Shown: positions 41,768-50,057 of the stretch, piece by piece
Numbering within the stretch: position 1 is the first letter of the stretch
Layout of the letters: every line of letters starts with the position of its first letter
Source: Anaerolentibacter hominis
GTDB taxonomy: Bacteria > Bacillota > Clostridia > Lachnospirales > Lachnospiraceae
Reading direction: 5' to 3'
DNA: 64,000 bases
NCBI RefSeq assembly: GCF_032380675.1
Contig: NZ_JAWDIX010000004.1
Location: 1 to 64,000 of the forward strand
Translations under genes and position numbers: made by a program
The notes under the pieces: generated by a model
The model's database searches: none
What the model was told of the DNA's origin: nothing
The model's input: only the letters and a program-made list of their open reading frames with translations

Positions 41768-43162
41768 TTAATTTTCCCCCTCCGGATGATGGGACGGCAG
41801 TTTTTTCAATGTTTTATTAAAGGTAGCAAAGAACATAATTACAGTGACCGTAATTGCTATCGTATCGGCAATCGGCTCCGCCAGAAAAACAGCCTTTACT
41901 TTGTCTGACGAAAAAATACTCGGCATAATATAGATGAGCGGAATCAATAGTATAATTTTCCGCAGCAGCGCCAGGAACAGAGAAGCCTTAGCGTTGCCCA
42001 GGGCAATAAAGGTCTGCTGGCAGGCAATCTGCGCGCCCAGAATACAGGAAACGGCCATATAAATCCGAAGTGTCCAGGAAGTCATTTCGATCAGCTGTGC
42101 ATTGTTGGTGAAAATAGCTGCAAACATCGCGGGATTGATCATAACCAGCGCCCAGAGCAGAGTAGTGTAGGCCAGACAGCTGATAAACAGCAGATGAAAA
42201 GCCTTTTTCACACGGTCTGCCTTGCCGGCACCATAATTATAGCTGATGATCGGCTGCGCCCCCTGGGTCATACCCAGCAGCGGAAGCATGGCAAACTGCA
42301 TAACACTGGTTAAAATTGTCATAGAACCCACGGCCAGATCGGAGCCGTATTTTAACAGAGACGTGTTAAAACAAACGGCGAGCAGACTTTCGGTGGACTG
42401 CATAATAAATGGAGATACACCCAGGGCAAGCACCGGTAAAATAACACCAGCCCTGACATGAAGGTGTTTTTTGCGGACTTTCAAAATGGACTTTTTACCG
42501 CACAAAAACCATACAACCCAGACGGCGGAGACAGCCTGTGAAATGATAGTAGCCAGAGCTGCGCCTTTTACACCCATATTAAAACCAAAAATTAAGATCG
42601 GGTCCAGGATAATATTAATCACTGCACCGATTGCAACGGTCAGCATACTGGTCTTTGCAAAGCCCTGTGTAGTAATAAAGGGATTCAGACCCAGCGCGTA
42701 CTGTACCGCGATCGTACCAATCGCATAGATATTCATGTAGTCCAGAGCATAGGAAATCGTCACGTCGCTGGCTCCGAATATCATCAGAATACTGCGTCCG
42801 AAAAATAAAAAGACAGCAGTCAGAATAAGAGCAAGAATCGTAAGGGTAGAAATACAGTTACCCATAATCTCTTCTGCCGAATCATTATCACCGCGGCCCA
42901 TCATGATAGCTGCACGGGGTGCGCCTCCGCTTCCAATCAAAGCGGCAAACGCCGAGATAATCATGATAACCGGAAGACATACACCCACGCCGGTGAGAGC
43001 AGTGGCGCCCACCTCCGGAATGTGTCCAATGTACATACGGTCAACCATATTGTATAGTACATTGATCAACTGTGCCGCAATAGCAGGAACAGCCAAATTA
43101 AAAAGAAGCCTGCCTACGGAGCCTTCTCCTAAATTTGTTTCTTTTTTTACTTGATTTGCCAT
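41768..43162 (-). CDS. MATE-family efflux transporter
   Basis: A 464-residue protein with 12 predicted helices, Na+ or H+-driven multidrug/organic-cation efflux. The MATE features are the N-terminal PAIAAQLINVLYNMVDRMYIGH and later the FxxQGAQPIISYNYGAGKAD motif. It starts MANQVKK at 43162 with AGAAGGAG upstream; the longer frame from 43222 adds a segment with no SD. The pairing with RelQ, one base apart, makes a two-gene operon. This pair is unusual. Substrate unknown. Confidence 0.92.
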   Translation of the reverse strand: MANQVKKETNLGEGSVGRLLFNLAVPAIAAQLINVLYNMVDRMYIGHIPEVGATALTGVGVCLPVIMIISAFAALIGSGGAPRAAIMMGRGDNDSAEEIMGNCISTLTILALILTAVFLFFGRSILMIFGASDVTISYALDYMNIYAIGTIAVQYALGLNPFITTQGFAKTSMLTVAIGAVINIILDPILIFGFNMGVKGAALATIISQAVSAVWVVWFLCGKKSILKVRKKHLHVRAGVILPVLALGVSPFIMQSTESLLAVCFNTSLLKYGSDLAVGSMTILTSVMQFAMLPLLGMTQGAQPIISYNYGAGKADRVKKAFHLLFISCLAYTTLLWALVMINPAMFAAIFTNNAQLIEMTSWTLRIYMAVSCILGAQIACQQTFIALGNAKASLFLALLRKIILLIPLIYIMPSIFSSDKVKAVFLAEPIADTIAITVTVIMFFATFNKTLKKLPSHHPEGEN

Positions 43163-43267
43163 AACAATCGTTCTCCTTCTTGTGCAAAAAAGCACTCTAA
43201 CCACTATTTTAAAATACAACATAAAGAAAGTAAACGGGTTTATAGATTTTTAATAAACAAGCCATGC

Positions 43268-43331
43268 ACCGCCAGGAACCCCAACCTCCGGGAAAGCTTG
43301 CTTTCCAGAGGAGGTTGGGGTTCCTGGCGGT
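43268..43331. repeat. 22-bp perfect inverted repeat hairpin
   Basis: ACCGCCAGGAACCCCAACCT (first 20 of 22; 43268-43289) is the exact complement of 43310-43331. Within it GGAAAGC (43291-43297) pairs with GCTTTCC (43300-43306). It lies upstream of the sortase gene and downstream of the MATE promoter. A partial copy of the inner sequence, GCTTTCCAGAGGAGGT, recurs at 43537-43552. Confidence 0.7.
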
Positions 43332-43334
43332 ATG

Positions 43335-43525
43335 CGGCGCAGCCGCAAAGCGAAACAATCCGAAGGATTGTGAGCTTAAGCGTGGCTGGGAGAAAAGAAG
43401 CACAGCCGCAAAGCGAGCCAGAACGAAGAGAAGGCAAGCTTAAGCGTGGCTGGAAGAAAAGAAGCGCAGCCGCAAAGCGAGCCGGAACGAAGAGAAGGCA
43501 AGCTTGTGAGTGGCTGGAAGAAAGC
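43335..43525. repeat. 64-bp tandem repeat array
   Basis: Starts of AGCTTAAGCGTGGCTGG-type units at 43373, 43437 and 43501 give an exact 64-bp period; the first two units differ at only a few positions, the third is truncated, and a partial unit (GCGCAGCCGCAAAGCGA) lies just before. They are contiguous, with no spacers, so not CRISPR. Open frames that cross it are not genes. Confidence 0.75.
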
Positions 43526-43621
43526 GGATAACCCTGCTTTCCAGAGGAGGTAAAACCCCCTGTAGAAATGATCTGATATCTACGTTATAATAGGGACAGA
43601 GAAAAGGAGAAGATACCGGAC

Positions 43622-44440
43622 ATGAAACACAAAAAAACAAAGAACCTGATCATAAATCTGAGTATGGCCGTATTGCTAGTTATATTCCTGTTCTCAGCGG
43701 CACGTTTAATCCGATACCATCAAGAAGCCAAAAAAAACAGTAATATATATGAAGAGCTGGTATCTGAGACGGTCCGGGTACCAGAACAGATGCCGATGCT
43801 GCAGGAAGAGAATGAGCCCGTCAGGGAGGAACAGACAGATGAACACTGGAGCCCGCGGTACATTGACTTTGACAAACTGGCGCTCATTAATGATGAGATC
43901 ATAGGCTGGATTACGGCGGAGGGCACGTCTGTGGACTATCCGGTGGTACAGACTGATAACAATGAATTTTATCTAAATCATGACATTAATAAAAATGTCA
44001 GCAGTTATGGCGCAATATTTGCGGATGCTGACGCCGAACTGTCAGGTAATCCGTTTAATACGGTGTTGTATGGACATCATATGAAGAATGGCCAGATGTT
44101 TGGCGAATTGAAAAAATACCGGGAGCCCGAATTCAGAGAACGCTATCCTTATTTTACTTATACAGACCAGTCTGGGAGCAGGAAATTTGAAATATTTGCT
44201 GTCTGTGTGACGGATGCCAATGAAAATGGAAGAAACTTTCTGCCCTATCATCGGTATACTGGCGGAAGCGAAGAAGAGAACGAAGAGTTTCTCGGTAAAG
44301 TGCATGAACTTGCTTTATACGAAACGGGAGTAGAGGCAGCAGGGAATGATCAGATAATGATTCTTTCAACCTGTACTTATGAAGTGGAAAACGGAAGAAT
44401 GTTTGTTGTCGGGAAACTGGTGGATACAGCAGCCAAATAG
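43622..44440 (+). CDS. class B sortase
   Basis: A transpeptidase at the outer membrane face that cuts a sorting signal and links the protein to peptidoglycan. The 272-residue protein has a short basic N-terminus, one membrane helix (about 10-27), an acidic linker (about 45-75), and a sortase domain (about 80-272). Catalytic His is in YGHHMKNGQMFGEL, Cys in LSTCTYE, and Arg in NGRMFVVGKLV. The DDxFYLNHD and FADADAELS features fit SrtB more than SrtA. AAAGGAGAAG precedes the ATG. The only sortase signal seen in the window (IPQTGD at 27.2 kb) is not the NPQTN-type usual for class B, so its substrate is uncertain. Confidence 0.88.
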   Translation: MKHKKTKNLIINLSMAVLLVIFLFSAARLIRYHQEAKKNSNIYEELVSETVRVPEQMPMLQEENEPVREEQTDEHWSPRYIDFDKLALINDEIIGWITAEGTSVDYPVVQTDNNEFYLNHDINKNVSSYGAIFADADAELSGNPFNTVLYGHHMKNGQMFGELKKYREPEFRERYPYFTYTDQSGSRKFEIFAVCVTDANENGRNFLPYHRYTGGSEEENEEFLGKVHELALYETGVEAAGNDQIMILSTCTYEVENGRMFVVGKLVDTAAK

Positions 44441-44449
44441 AAAGGGAAC

Positions 44450-44496
44450 ATCGGGTCTTGTGAACCCACGGGGTTCGAATCCCTCGTTACTTCTAA
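44450..44496 (+). pseudogene. tRNA 3'-half-like fragment
   Basis: A segment after the sortase gene reads like a tRNA T arm and acceptor: a GGGTTCGAATCCC T-loop core followed by TCGTTACTTCT. No 5' half, anticodon arm or matching acceptor strand lies upstream. It sits directly before the terminator of the tRNA pair on the opposite strand. It may be a remnant of a tRNA gene or of an attachment site. The match is short and could be coincidental. Confidence 0.4.
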
Positions 44497-44498
44497 AT

Positions 44499-44538
44499 AA
44501 AACAGGGGTTGTGTTCGAAAGAACACAACCCCTGTTTT
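44499..44538 (-). terminator. terminator of the tRNA-Phe/tRNA-Lys transcript
   Basis: An 18-bp perfect stem (44499-44516 with 44521-44538, core AACAGGGGTTGTGTTC) closed by GAAA. It ends the minus-strand tRNA operon and may also act on the sortase transcript. Confidence 0.85.
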
Positions 44539-44543
44539 ATTAA

Positions 44544-44616
44544 TGAGACATCGGGGATTCGAACCCCGGACAACTTGATTAAAAGTCAAGTGCTCTACCA
44601 ACTGAGCTAATATCCC
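44544..44616 (-). tRNA. tRNA-Lys (TTT)
   Basis: 73 nt on the minus strand. The minus-strand sequence starts GGGATATTAGCTCAGTTGG. Anticodon TTT in the loop of a CTTGACTTTTAATCAAG arm; T arm CCGGG-GTTCGAA-TCCCCG. The acceptor has two G-T pairs. CCA is not encoded. Confidence 0.95.
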
Positions 44617-44742
44617 ATATAAAAATGCTCCTGAACTGTAGTATAACCAAATCAAAAACACATTATTATCAAATGCTCAAAGCAACAGGCAAAAGCCTGC
44701 TTTAAGCTATTAGAAACTATCGCTTCCTGAGGTCTTAAAAAG

Positions 44743-44815
<73 letters not shown>

Positions 44816-44919
44816 GCAATCATCGGGAGTAAATCAACGGATATCAAAGACGAAATAATCAATTCGAACACTTACTAAAAACCCCAATGTAAGAGCACTC
44901 ATCACGACAGTGCTTGTAT

Positions 44920-44948
44920 AATATACCACTTTTCAGAACCGATGTCAA
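44920..44948 (-). promoter_or_regulatory. promoter of the tRNA-Phe/tRNA-Lys operon
   Basis: Minus strand: perfect TTGACA (44943-44948), 17-bp spacer, TATATT (44920-44925). Transcription would start near 44913, about 100 nt before tRNA-Phe. Confidence 0.75.
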
Positions 44949-45104
44949 CATTTAATAAATGAAAACTGGAAAAAATTTTACGTATTTTTTTTGATACAGA
45001 AAGCTTTTCCACTTGTATTATAAAGAGAAATATTATAGAATGGGGGTACAAATAAGGACAGCCAATATTTGCTGTCCTGTTAATAAAAAAGGAGGATATC
45101 TATT

Positions 45105-45275
45105 ATGGCACATGTTATTTCTGACGAATGTATTTGCTGCGGAACTTGTGAAGCAGAATGTCCTGTTAACGCTATTTCTGAAGGCGATGGCAAATATGTA
45201 ATTGACGCAGATACCTGTATCGATTGCGGTGCTTGTGAAGCTGCTTGTCCTACTGGAGCGATCAGTGCTGAATAA
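45105..45275 (+). CDS. 2x[4Fe-4S] ferredoxin
   Basis: A 56-residue ferredoxin with two CxxCxxCxxxCP clusters: CICCGTCEAECP (about 10-21) and CIDCGACEAACP (about 38-49). Length and pseudo-twofold repeat are those of clostridial ferredoxins, which carry low-potential electrons for pyruvate:ferredoxin oxidoreductase, hydrogenase and Rnf. AAGGAGG lies 10 nt before the ATG. Composition is acidic, with no basic residues beyond one Lys near the middle. It is monocistronic and ends at a terminator at 45297-45328. Confidence 0.98.
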   Translation: MAHVISDECICCGTCEAECPVNAISEGDGKYVIDADTCIDCGACEAACPTGAISAE

Positions 45276-45296
45276 GTTTAAGTAAATAGAAACAGT

Positions 45297-45328
45297 AAAA
45301 AGAGTCTGAACTAGTTCAGGCTCTTTTT
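45297..45328 (+). terminator. terminator of the ferredoxin gene
   Basis: AGAGTCTGAAC (45301-45311) pairs with GTTCAGGCTCT (45314-45324), extended by A/T pairs and followed by TTTTT. Confidence 0.8.
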
Positions 45329-45343
45329 TCATTGTATAATTAC

Positions 45344-45455
45344 GGGTGTCAAAAGTACCGTTGGTACTATGCTTTATCCTATATATTGATATTGTAAACA
45401 AGTTCACATATCAATATATAGGATAAAACCAGTGCAAAGCACTGGTTTGACACCC
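45344..45455. repeat. cloverleaf element, copy 2
   Basis: A 112-bp element with perfect terminal repeat GGGTGTCAAA (45344-45353) and TTTGACACCC (45446-45455). Inside are AGTACC-GTT-GGTACT, a central stem of about 22-25 bp (TTTATCCTATATATTGATAT-type, about 45373-45425) with loop AACAAG, and CCAGTGC-AAA-GCACTGG. The same order and sizes as the copy at 32393-32503; the first hairpin and central stem differ in sequence with paired changes. Confidence 0.75.
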
Positions 45456-45577
45456 TGTTCTGACCCTGATTTACAGCTAAATTTAAATTGCCCCGGAACG
45501 GGCTGGCCTTTCGGACGCAGCTCATTTCGGGGCAAGGAAGACGAATGAGATGAAAAAGGATAAAGGCGGATGTTGAA

Positions 45578-46192
45578 TCAGGGAGCAACAGCAGCTTTCT
45601 GTTTCTTCTTCCGGAAAAGACCTTTCTTTTCCTTGGAAGCGGACTTGACTGCTTTTTCTTTTCGGCGTTTCTGGCTGCCGCGAATGGTTTCATCGAGGCG
45701 TTTAAAGCGCTGTTCTTCCTGTTCTTCTCTGACACGGAACATATAGTCCATTTCTTTAATAACCTGCTCGGACAATGCCCGGTTATTCTCCTGCAAGGCG
45801 CCGGATATCAGCTGATTCATCATGAGCTTGAACTGGGAAAGCTTGTCCCAGGTTTCCGGTGCAGGGGATGCTGGTTCGCTGCAGGCCACTTCAGCGGTTG
45901 GAGCCGCTTCCTCGTTCAGTTCCTCTTTCAGCTTATTGATAGCCTGCATGTCCAGTTCCTCCAGATGATGTAGATCGGGGAGAAGGATTTTGATTGCTTT
46001 TAACTGAAAGCCCTGTTCCTTTAAAGTCTTAATATTTTTCAATAGTTCAATGTCAGATTCTGTATAATAACGATGTCCCATTTCATTCCGCGCGATAGGA
46101 AGTTCTAATTCTTCTTCCCAATAACGGAGTACATGAGGCTCTACATCAACCTGCTTGGATGCGTCTGAGATGATATAACGGTTCTCTGCCAC
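45578..46192 (-). CDS. MerR-family transcriptional regulator
   Basis: A 204-residue regulator with an N-terminal winged helix (ISDASKQVDVEPHVLRYWEEEL...IARNEMGHRYYTESDIELLKNIKTLKEQGFQLKAI), the MerR-type DNA-binding domain. A long helical middle and a lysine/arginine-rich C-terminus (about 165-204) follow; the usual metal-binding Cys are absent, so the signal is not a metal of the MerR/CueR type. The related RacA- and DUF-type MerR proteins of Firmicutes act in chromosome and spore functions. GTG start at 46192, with AAGGAGG upstream. Its target is not evident; it is adjacent to cloverleaf element copy 2 at its 3' side. Confidence 0.88.
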   Translation of the reverse strand: MAENRYIISDASKQVDVEPHVLRYWEEELELPIARNEMGHRYYTESDIELLKNIKTLKEQGFQLKAIKILLPDLHHLEELDMQAINKLKEELNEEAAPTAEVACSEPASPAPETWDKLSQFKLMMNQLISGALQENNRALSEQVIKEMDYMFRVREEQEEQRFKRLDETIRGSQKRRKEKAVKSASKEKKGLFRKKKQKAAVAP

Positions 46193-46438
46193 AAAGATAC
46201 CTCCTTATGTATTTTCTATGTTTTCCATATACTAAATTATACCATTCTTCCCTTCTAAGACAAGAAAAAGTCATCGACTAAAATCCCCATAAACCCTTGA
46301 AATCAGCGGGTTTTCGATAAGTACACCTGCCTGCGTGGGGTATATTTTGACAGATCCTGAAGAAGAAACAGGTAATAAATTTTTTAAGATAAGAAAGACT
46401 ATACAGATACTCTCTTTTAACTTAAACAGGTGAGATAA

Positions 46439-47968
46439 ATGAAGATAATAAAAATATTGTGCAGCCGGCTGGTTATTACAGGGCTGCTGTTTGCTGTTCA
46501 GTTAGGATGGCTGATTTATGCTCTGCTGACGGTCAGCCATTTCAGCTGGGTGGCGGGAACCGCATTTCGAATCATTAGTATTCTGGCGGTTATCGGTATC
46601 GTACAGAAGAATGAGAATGCAGGCTACAAACTGGCCTGGGTGATTCCCATCCTTCTGTTTCCACTGTTCGGAGGCCTGCTCTATTTAATTTACGGGACAA
46701 AACGGCCGGTCAGACGGTTCAGAAAAAAACTGGAAAAGGAATATTGTGCGTCTATGGATGTTCTGAAACAGGATTCTGAGATTACGGAACAGTTAAAGCA
46801 CTGGGATAAAGGTTATGGAAGACAGGCAGAATATGTTTTCCGGGTATCGGGCTATCCGGTGTATAAAGGTTCAGAGACGGTCTACTACACTGGGACGGCG
46901 GAATGTTACGAGGCGATTCTGAAGGAATTGAAATATGCCAGGAAGTATATTTTCCTGGAATATTTTATTGTACAGGAAGGAAAGATGTGGAACCGGCTGC
47001 TTGAGACTCTCCAGGCAAAGTGCGGGGAAGGGGTACGTGTTTATATGATTTATGACGATGTTGGCTGTCTGGGCAGACTGCCGTTTCGGTATTATAAGAA
47101 ACTGGAACGGCTGGGGATTCACTGTCTGGCCTTTAACCCCTACCTTCCTATTTTTTCTTTGGCGATCAATCACAGAGATCACAGAAAATTACTGTGCATT
47201 GACGGTCATACGGTTTTTACGGGAGGGTTTAATCTGGCGGATGAATACATCGGGGAGATTGAACGGTTCGGATATTGGAAAGATGCAGGCATAAGAGTGC
47301 GGGGAGAGGCAGCTTGGAGTTTTACAGCTATGTTTCTTCAGATGTGGAAAGCAGTCCGTCCTATGGAGGAGGACTATTCGTATTTCCTGCCGGATGGTCT
47401 GCCGGACAAAAACGTGGTCTCGGATGGATACGTACAGCCCTACTCGGATTCTCCGCTGGATAATGAAAACCTGAGCGAAAATATTTTTATCAATATGATT
47501 CACGGAGCCAGAGAATATATTTATCTCTTCACACCCTATCTGGTACCGACCGACAGCCTGCTGAACGCACTGAAAGTGGCGGCTGAAAAAGGGGTTGATG
47601 TAAGAATCGGGATGCCGGGTATTCCGGATAAGAAATTTGTTTTCTGGCTTTCACGGTCCTATTATCGGGATCTTATGGAGGCGGGAGCCAAAATCTATGA
47701 ATATACCCCTGGTTTTCTTCATTCTAAATGCTTCGCCTGTGATGATGCGATAGGCACGGTGGGCAGCTGCAATCTGGACTACAGGAGCCTTTATCTTCAT
47801 TTTGAATGTGGGACGGTCCTGTATGATACAGAATCGCTTTTAAAGCTGAAAGAGGACATGTTAAAAACATTTCAGGATAGCCGTCAGGTAAAAGCGGAGG
47901 AATGTAAAAAAAACGGTCTTATGCGCTTTGTCCAGGCAGTCCTCCGCTGTTTTGCGCCGGCCTTTTAG
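46439..47968 (+). CDS. cls: cardiolipin synthase
   Basis: Makes cardiolipin from two phosphatidylglycerol molecules at the membrane. The 509-residue protein has two N-terminal helices (about 8-28, 33-80), then two phospholipase-D HKD motifs: HRKLLCIDG near residue 245 and HSKCFACDD near 420, each with the downstream GG/GS and N residues (TGGFNLAD, GSCNLDYRS). This matches ClsA-type synthases in order and length. Start ATG 46439 has AGGTGAG upstream. Monocistronic. Firmicutes often hold several copies, so gene symbol is a family name. Confidence 0.95.
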   Translation: MKIIKILCSRLVITGLLFAVQLGWLIYALLTVSHFSWVAGTAFRIISILAVIGIVQKNENAGYKLAWVIPILLFPLFGGLLYLIYGTKRPVRRFRKKLEKEYCASMDVLKQDSEITEQLKHWDKGYGRQAEYVFRVSGYPVYKGSETVYYTGTAECYEAILKELKYARKYIFLEYFIVQEGKMWNRLLETLQAKCGEGVRVYMIYDDVGCLGRLPFRYYKKLERLGIHCLAFNPYLPIFSLAINHRDHRKLLCIDGHTVFTGGFNLADEYIGEIERFGYWKDAGIRVRGEAAWSFTAMFLQMWKAVRPMEEDYSYFLPDGLPDKNVVSDGYVQPYSDSPLDNENLSENIFINMIHGAREYIYLFTPYLVPTDSLLNALKVAAEKGVDVRIGMPGIPDKKFVFWLSRSYYRDLMEAGAKIYEYTPGFLHSKCFACDDAIGTVGSCNLDYRSLYLHFECGTVLYDTESLLKLKEDMLKTFQDSRQVKAEECKKNGLMRFVQAVLRCFAPAF

Positions 47969-48092
47969 ACTGAAGGTGCCTCAGCGGAACGGACCGGACA
48001 GGAAACGGAGTAATTTTACCATTTTTGGAAATACTACCAACAGTTAACGAGGATAAAACGGCAGACTGTATCTGAGAGGAGTATAGATTGTA

Positions 48093-49550
48093 ATGTCAGA
48101 TTTTTTAGTGAAGGACTACCAAACAAATAAGAAGAAATTAGATGAAATGTTTCATGTAGATGAGAATTTTGATCTGATTAACCGGGAATTTGAAATGGGC
48201 GGAGTCAAAGCCTGCATTTATTTTGTAGATGGATTGTGCAGAGATGAAATCCTAAACAGGCTGATGAACTTTTTTATGGGCTTAAAACCGGATTCTATTC
48301 CTGCCACGCCCCAGGAGATGATCGAGAAGCTGATTCCATATGGAGAGACAAGCCTGGTAAATGAGGAAGAGCAGACGGTTCATTTTATCCTGGCCGGGGT
48401 GCCCTGCATGTTGGTGGATAACTATGACCAGCTGATTGCCGTGGACTTTCGGACTTACCCTGCTAGGGGTGTGGAGGAACCGGATAAAGATAAAGTTATG
48501 CGTGGCTCCAAGGACGGTTTTGTAGAGACACTTGTATTTAATACCGCATTGATCCGAAGAAGAATACGAAGCCCAGAGCTTACCATGGAAATTATGTCCG
48601 GAGGGACCAGTTCCAAGACCGATATCGCGATCTGCTATATGAGGGACCGTGTCAATCATGAATTTTTAAATGAGATAAAAAACAAGATCCAGAAGCTTTC
48701 CATTGATGCCCTGACGATGAATCAGGAAAGTCTGGCTGAGTGCCTGTATGAGAGAAAATGGTTTAACCCCTTTCCCAAATTCCGCTACTCAGAACGCCCC
48801 GATGCGGCGGCAGCCTCTGTGCTGGAGGGCAGCATCGTCATCCTGGTAGATAATTCTCCGGCAGCGATGATTCTCCCCACTACTATTTTTGATGTAATTG
48901 AATCGGCAGATGATTACTATTTTCCGCCGGTTACCGGAACCTATCTTCGTCTGTCCAGGTTCTTGATCAATATTGTAACACTGCTGCTGACACCCACCTG
49001 GCTTCTGCTGATGAACAATCCACAGTGGATACCGGAATGGCTATCCTTCATTACGGTCAAAGAACAAGTTTATGTTCCGCTGCTTTTGCAGCTCTTAATA
49101 TTGGAATTTGCGGTGGATGGCCTGCGGATGGCTTCCTTAAATACACCGAGTATGCTCAGCACGCCTCTCAGTGTAATAGCCGGTATTGTAGTCGGAGACT
49201 ATACGGTCAGTTCCGGATGGTTTAACGCGGAATCCATGCTGTATATGGCCTTTGTCACCATAGCCAACTACAGCCAGACCAGCTTTGAGCTGGGGTATGC
49301 ATTAAAGTTCATGCGCTTGATTCTGTTGATTCTGACCGGACTGTTTGGCATATGGGGCTACGTGGGCGGCCTGATTTTCGTGGTGCTGGCTATTGTGCTG
49401 AATAAGACAATAGCGGGTAAGAGCTATATTTTCCCGCTGCTGCCTCTTAACTGGAAACAGCTGCGTCAAAGACTGTTCCGTGTCTCCTTGCCAGCGAGTG
49501 AAAATTATGATAGAATGGGCAACAGAAAAAATAAAAGCGGTAAACAGTAA
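48093..49550 (+). CDS. GerA/SpoVAF-family spore germination protein
   Basis: A 485-residue inner-membrane protein. The N-terminal hydrophilic half (about 1-270) carries the GerA landmarks (FVDGLCRDEIL, EGSIVILVDNSPAAMILP) and the C-terminal half has about five helices (LLTPTWLLLM, VPLLLQLLILEFAVDGLRMASLN, TPLSVIAGIVVGDYTV). GerA proteins form the A subunit of nutrient receptors or, as SpoVAF, accompany the SpoVA channel. No B or C subunit gene is adjacent, and the presence of a single copy favours SpoVAF, but this is only a suggestion. GAGAGGAGT precedes the start at 12 nt. The downstream DUF4430 gene is separated by a purine-rich hairpin. Confidence 0.88.
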   Translation: MSDFLVKDYQTNKKKLDEMFHVDENFDLINREFEMGGVKACIYFVDGLCRDEILNRLMNFFMGLKPDSIPATPQEMIEKLIPYGETSLVNEEEQTVHFILAGVPCMLVDNYDQLIAVDFRTYPARGVEEPDKDKVMRGSKDGFVETLVFNTALIRRRIRSPELTMEIMSGGTSSKTDIAICYMRDRVNHEFLNEIKNKIQKLSIDALTMNQESLAECLYERKWFNPFPKFRYSERPDAAAASVLEGSIVILVDNSPAAMILPTTIFDVIESADDYYFPPVTGTYLRLSRFLINIVTLLLTPTWLLLMNNPQWIPEWLSFITVKEQVYVPLLLQLLILEFAVDGLRMASLNTPSMLSTPLSVIAGIVVGDYTVSSGWFNAESMLYMAFVTIANYSQTSFELGYALKFMRLILLILTGLFGIWGYVGGLIFVVLAIVLNKTIAGKSYIFPLLPLNWKQLRQRLFRVSLPASENYDRMGNRKNKSGKQ

Positions 49551-49628
49551 TATATAGGAGGAAATGGAGGGGGCTGTAATTCTTTTATTGCGGCACCTCC
49601 TTTTCATTACATAAGAAATGAGGTAAAT

Positions 49629-50042
49629 ATGGAAACAAAAAAGAATAATACGAAGAAAATCCTGATTGCGGTAGCTGCACTGACGGTTGTTGTTGCAGCA
49701 TGTCTCATTCTGTACCTGAACTTGAAACCGAAGGGGACGGATTTTGATAAGAAAATCACGGTGGAAATCGTATACTCGGATGTGCTTAAGGATACGTACT
49801 GGCTCGAGACAAATGCCCCTTCTCTCCGGGAAGCGCTGGAAGAGCGGGACCTGATCGAAGGAGAGGACGGACAGCCGGGCTTCTATATTACCTCTGTCGG
49901 AGGGGTTGCTGCGGATGAATCAAAAGAGCAGTGGTGGTGCATCACGAAGGACGGAGAGATGCTGATGACCGGTGCGGACGATACGATGATTGCAGATGGG
50001 GAGCACTATGAGCTGACTCTGAAAGAAGGATATGATTCATAG
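49629..50042 (+). CDS. DUF4430 secreted/membrane-anchored protein
   Basis: A 137-residue protein: a basic N-terminus, one hydrophobic helix (about 12-30, VAALTVVVAACLILYLNL) and an extracellular DUF4430 domain (about 40-137) with ITSVGGVAADESKEQWWCITKDGEMLMTGADDTMIADGEHYELTL. The WW and TG..D pattern is family-typical. DUF4430 is the fold found in cobalamin-binding intrinsic factor and transcobalamin C-terminal domains. It lies 15 bp before an ECF S component, so it may capture the substrate for the transporter. Vitamin B12 or a related compound is the first guess. A hairpin near 49560-49610 in front may be a leader. Confidence 0.82.
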   Translation: METKKNNTKKILIAVAALTVVVAACLILYLNLKPKGTDFDKKITVEIVYSDVLKDTYWLETNAPSLREALEERDLIEGEDGQPGFYITSVGGVAADESKEQWWCITKDGEMLMTGADDTMIADGEHYELTLKEGYDS

Positions 50043-50057
50043 GCAGAGGAGAGGGTT

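Noticed and set aside
43335..43525. CRISPR array
   Set aside because: Repeat units are 64 bp and contiguous with no unique spacers, and no cas gene is in the window.
43151..43531. Plus-strand frame of 126 codons across the 22-bp hairpin and the 64-bp repeats
   Set aside because: It follows only the repeats, has biased sequence and no start signal.
44377..44661. Minus-strand frame of 94 codons over tRNA-Lys and the sortase end
   Set aside because: It covers an intact tRNA and a terminator.
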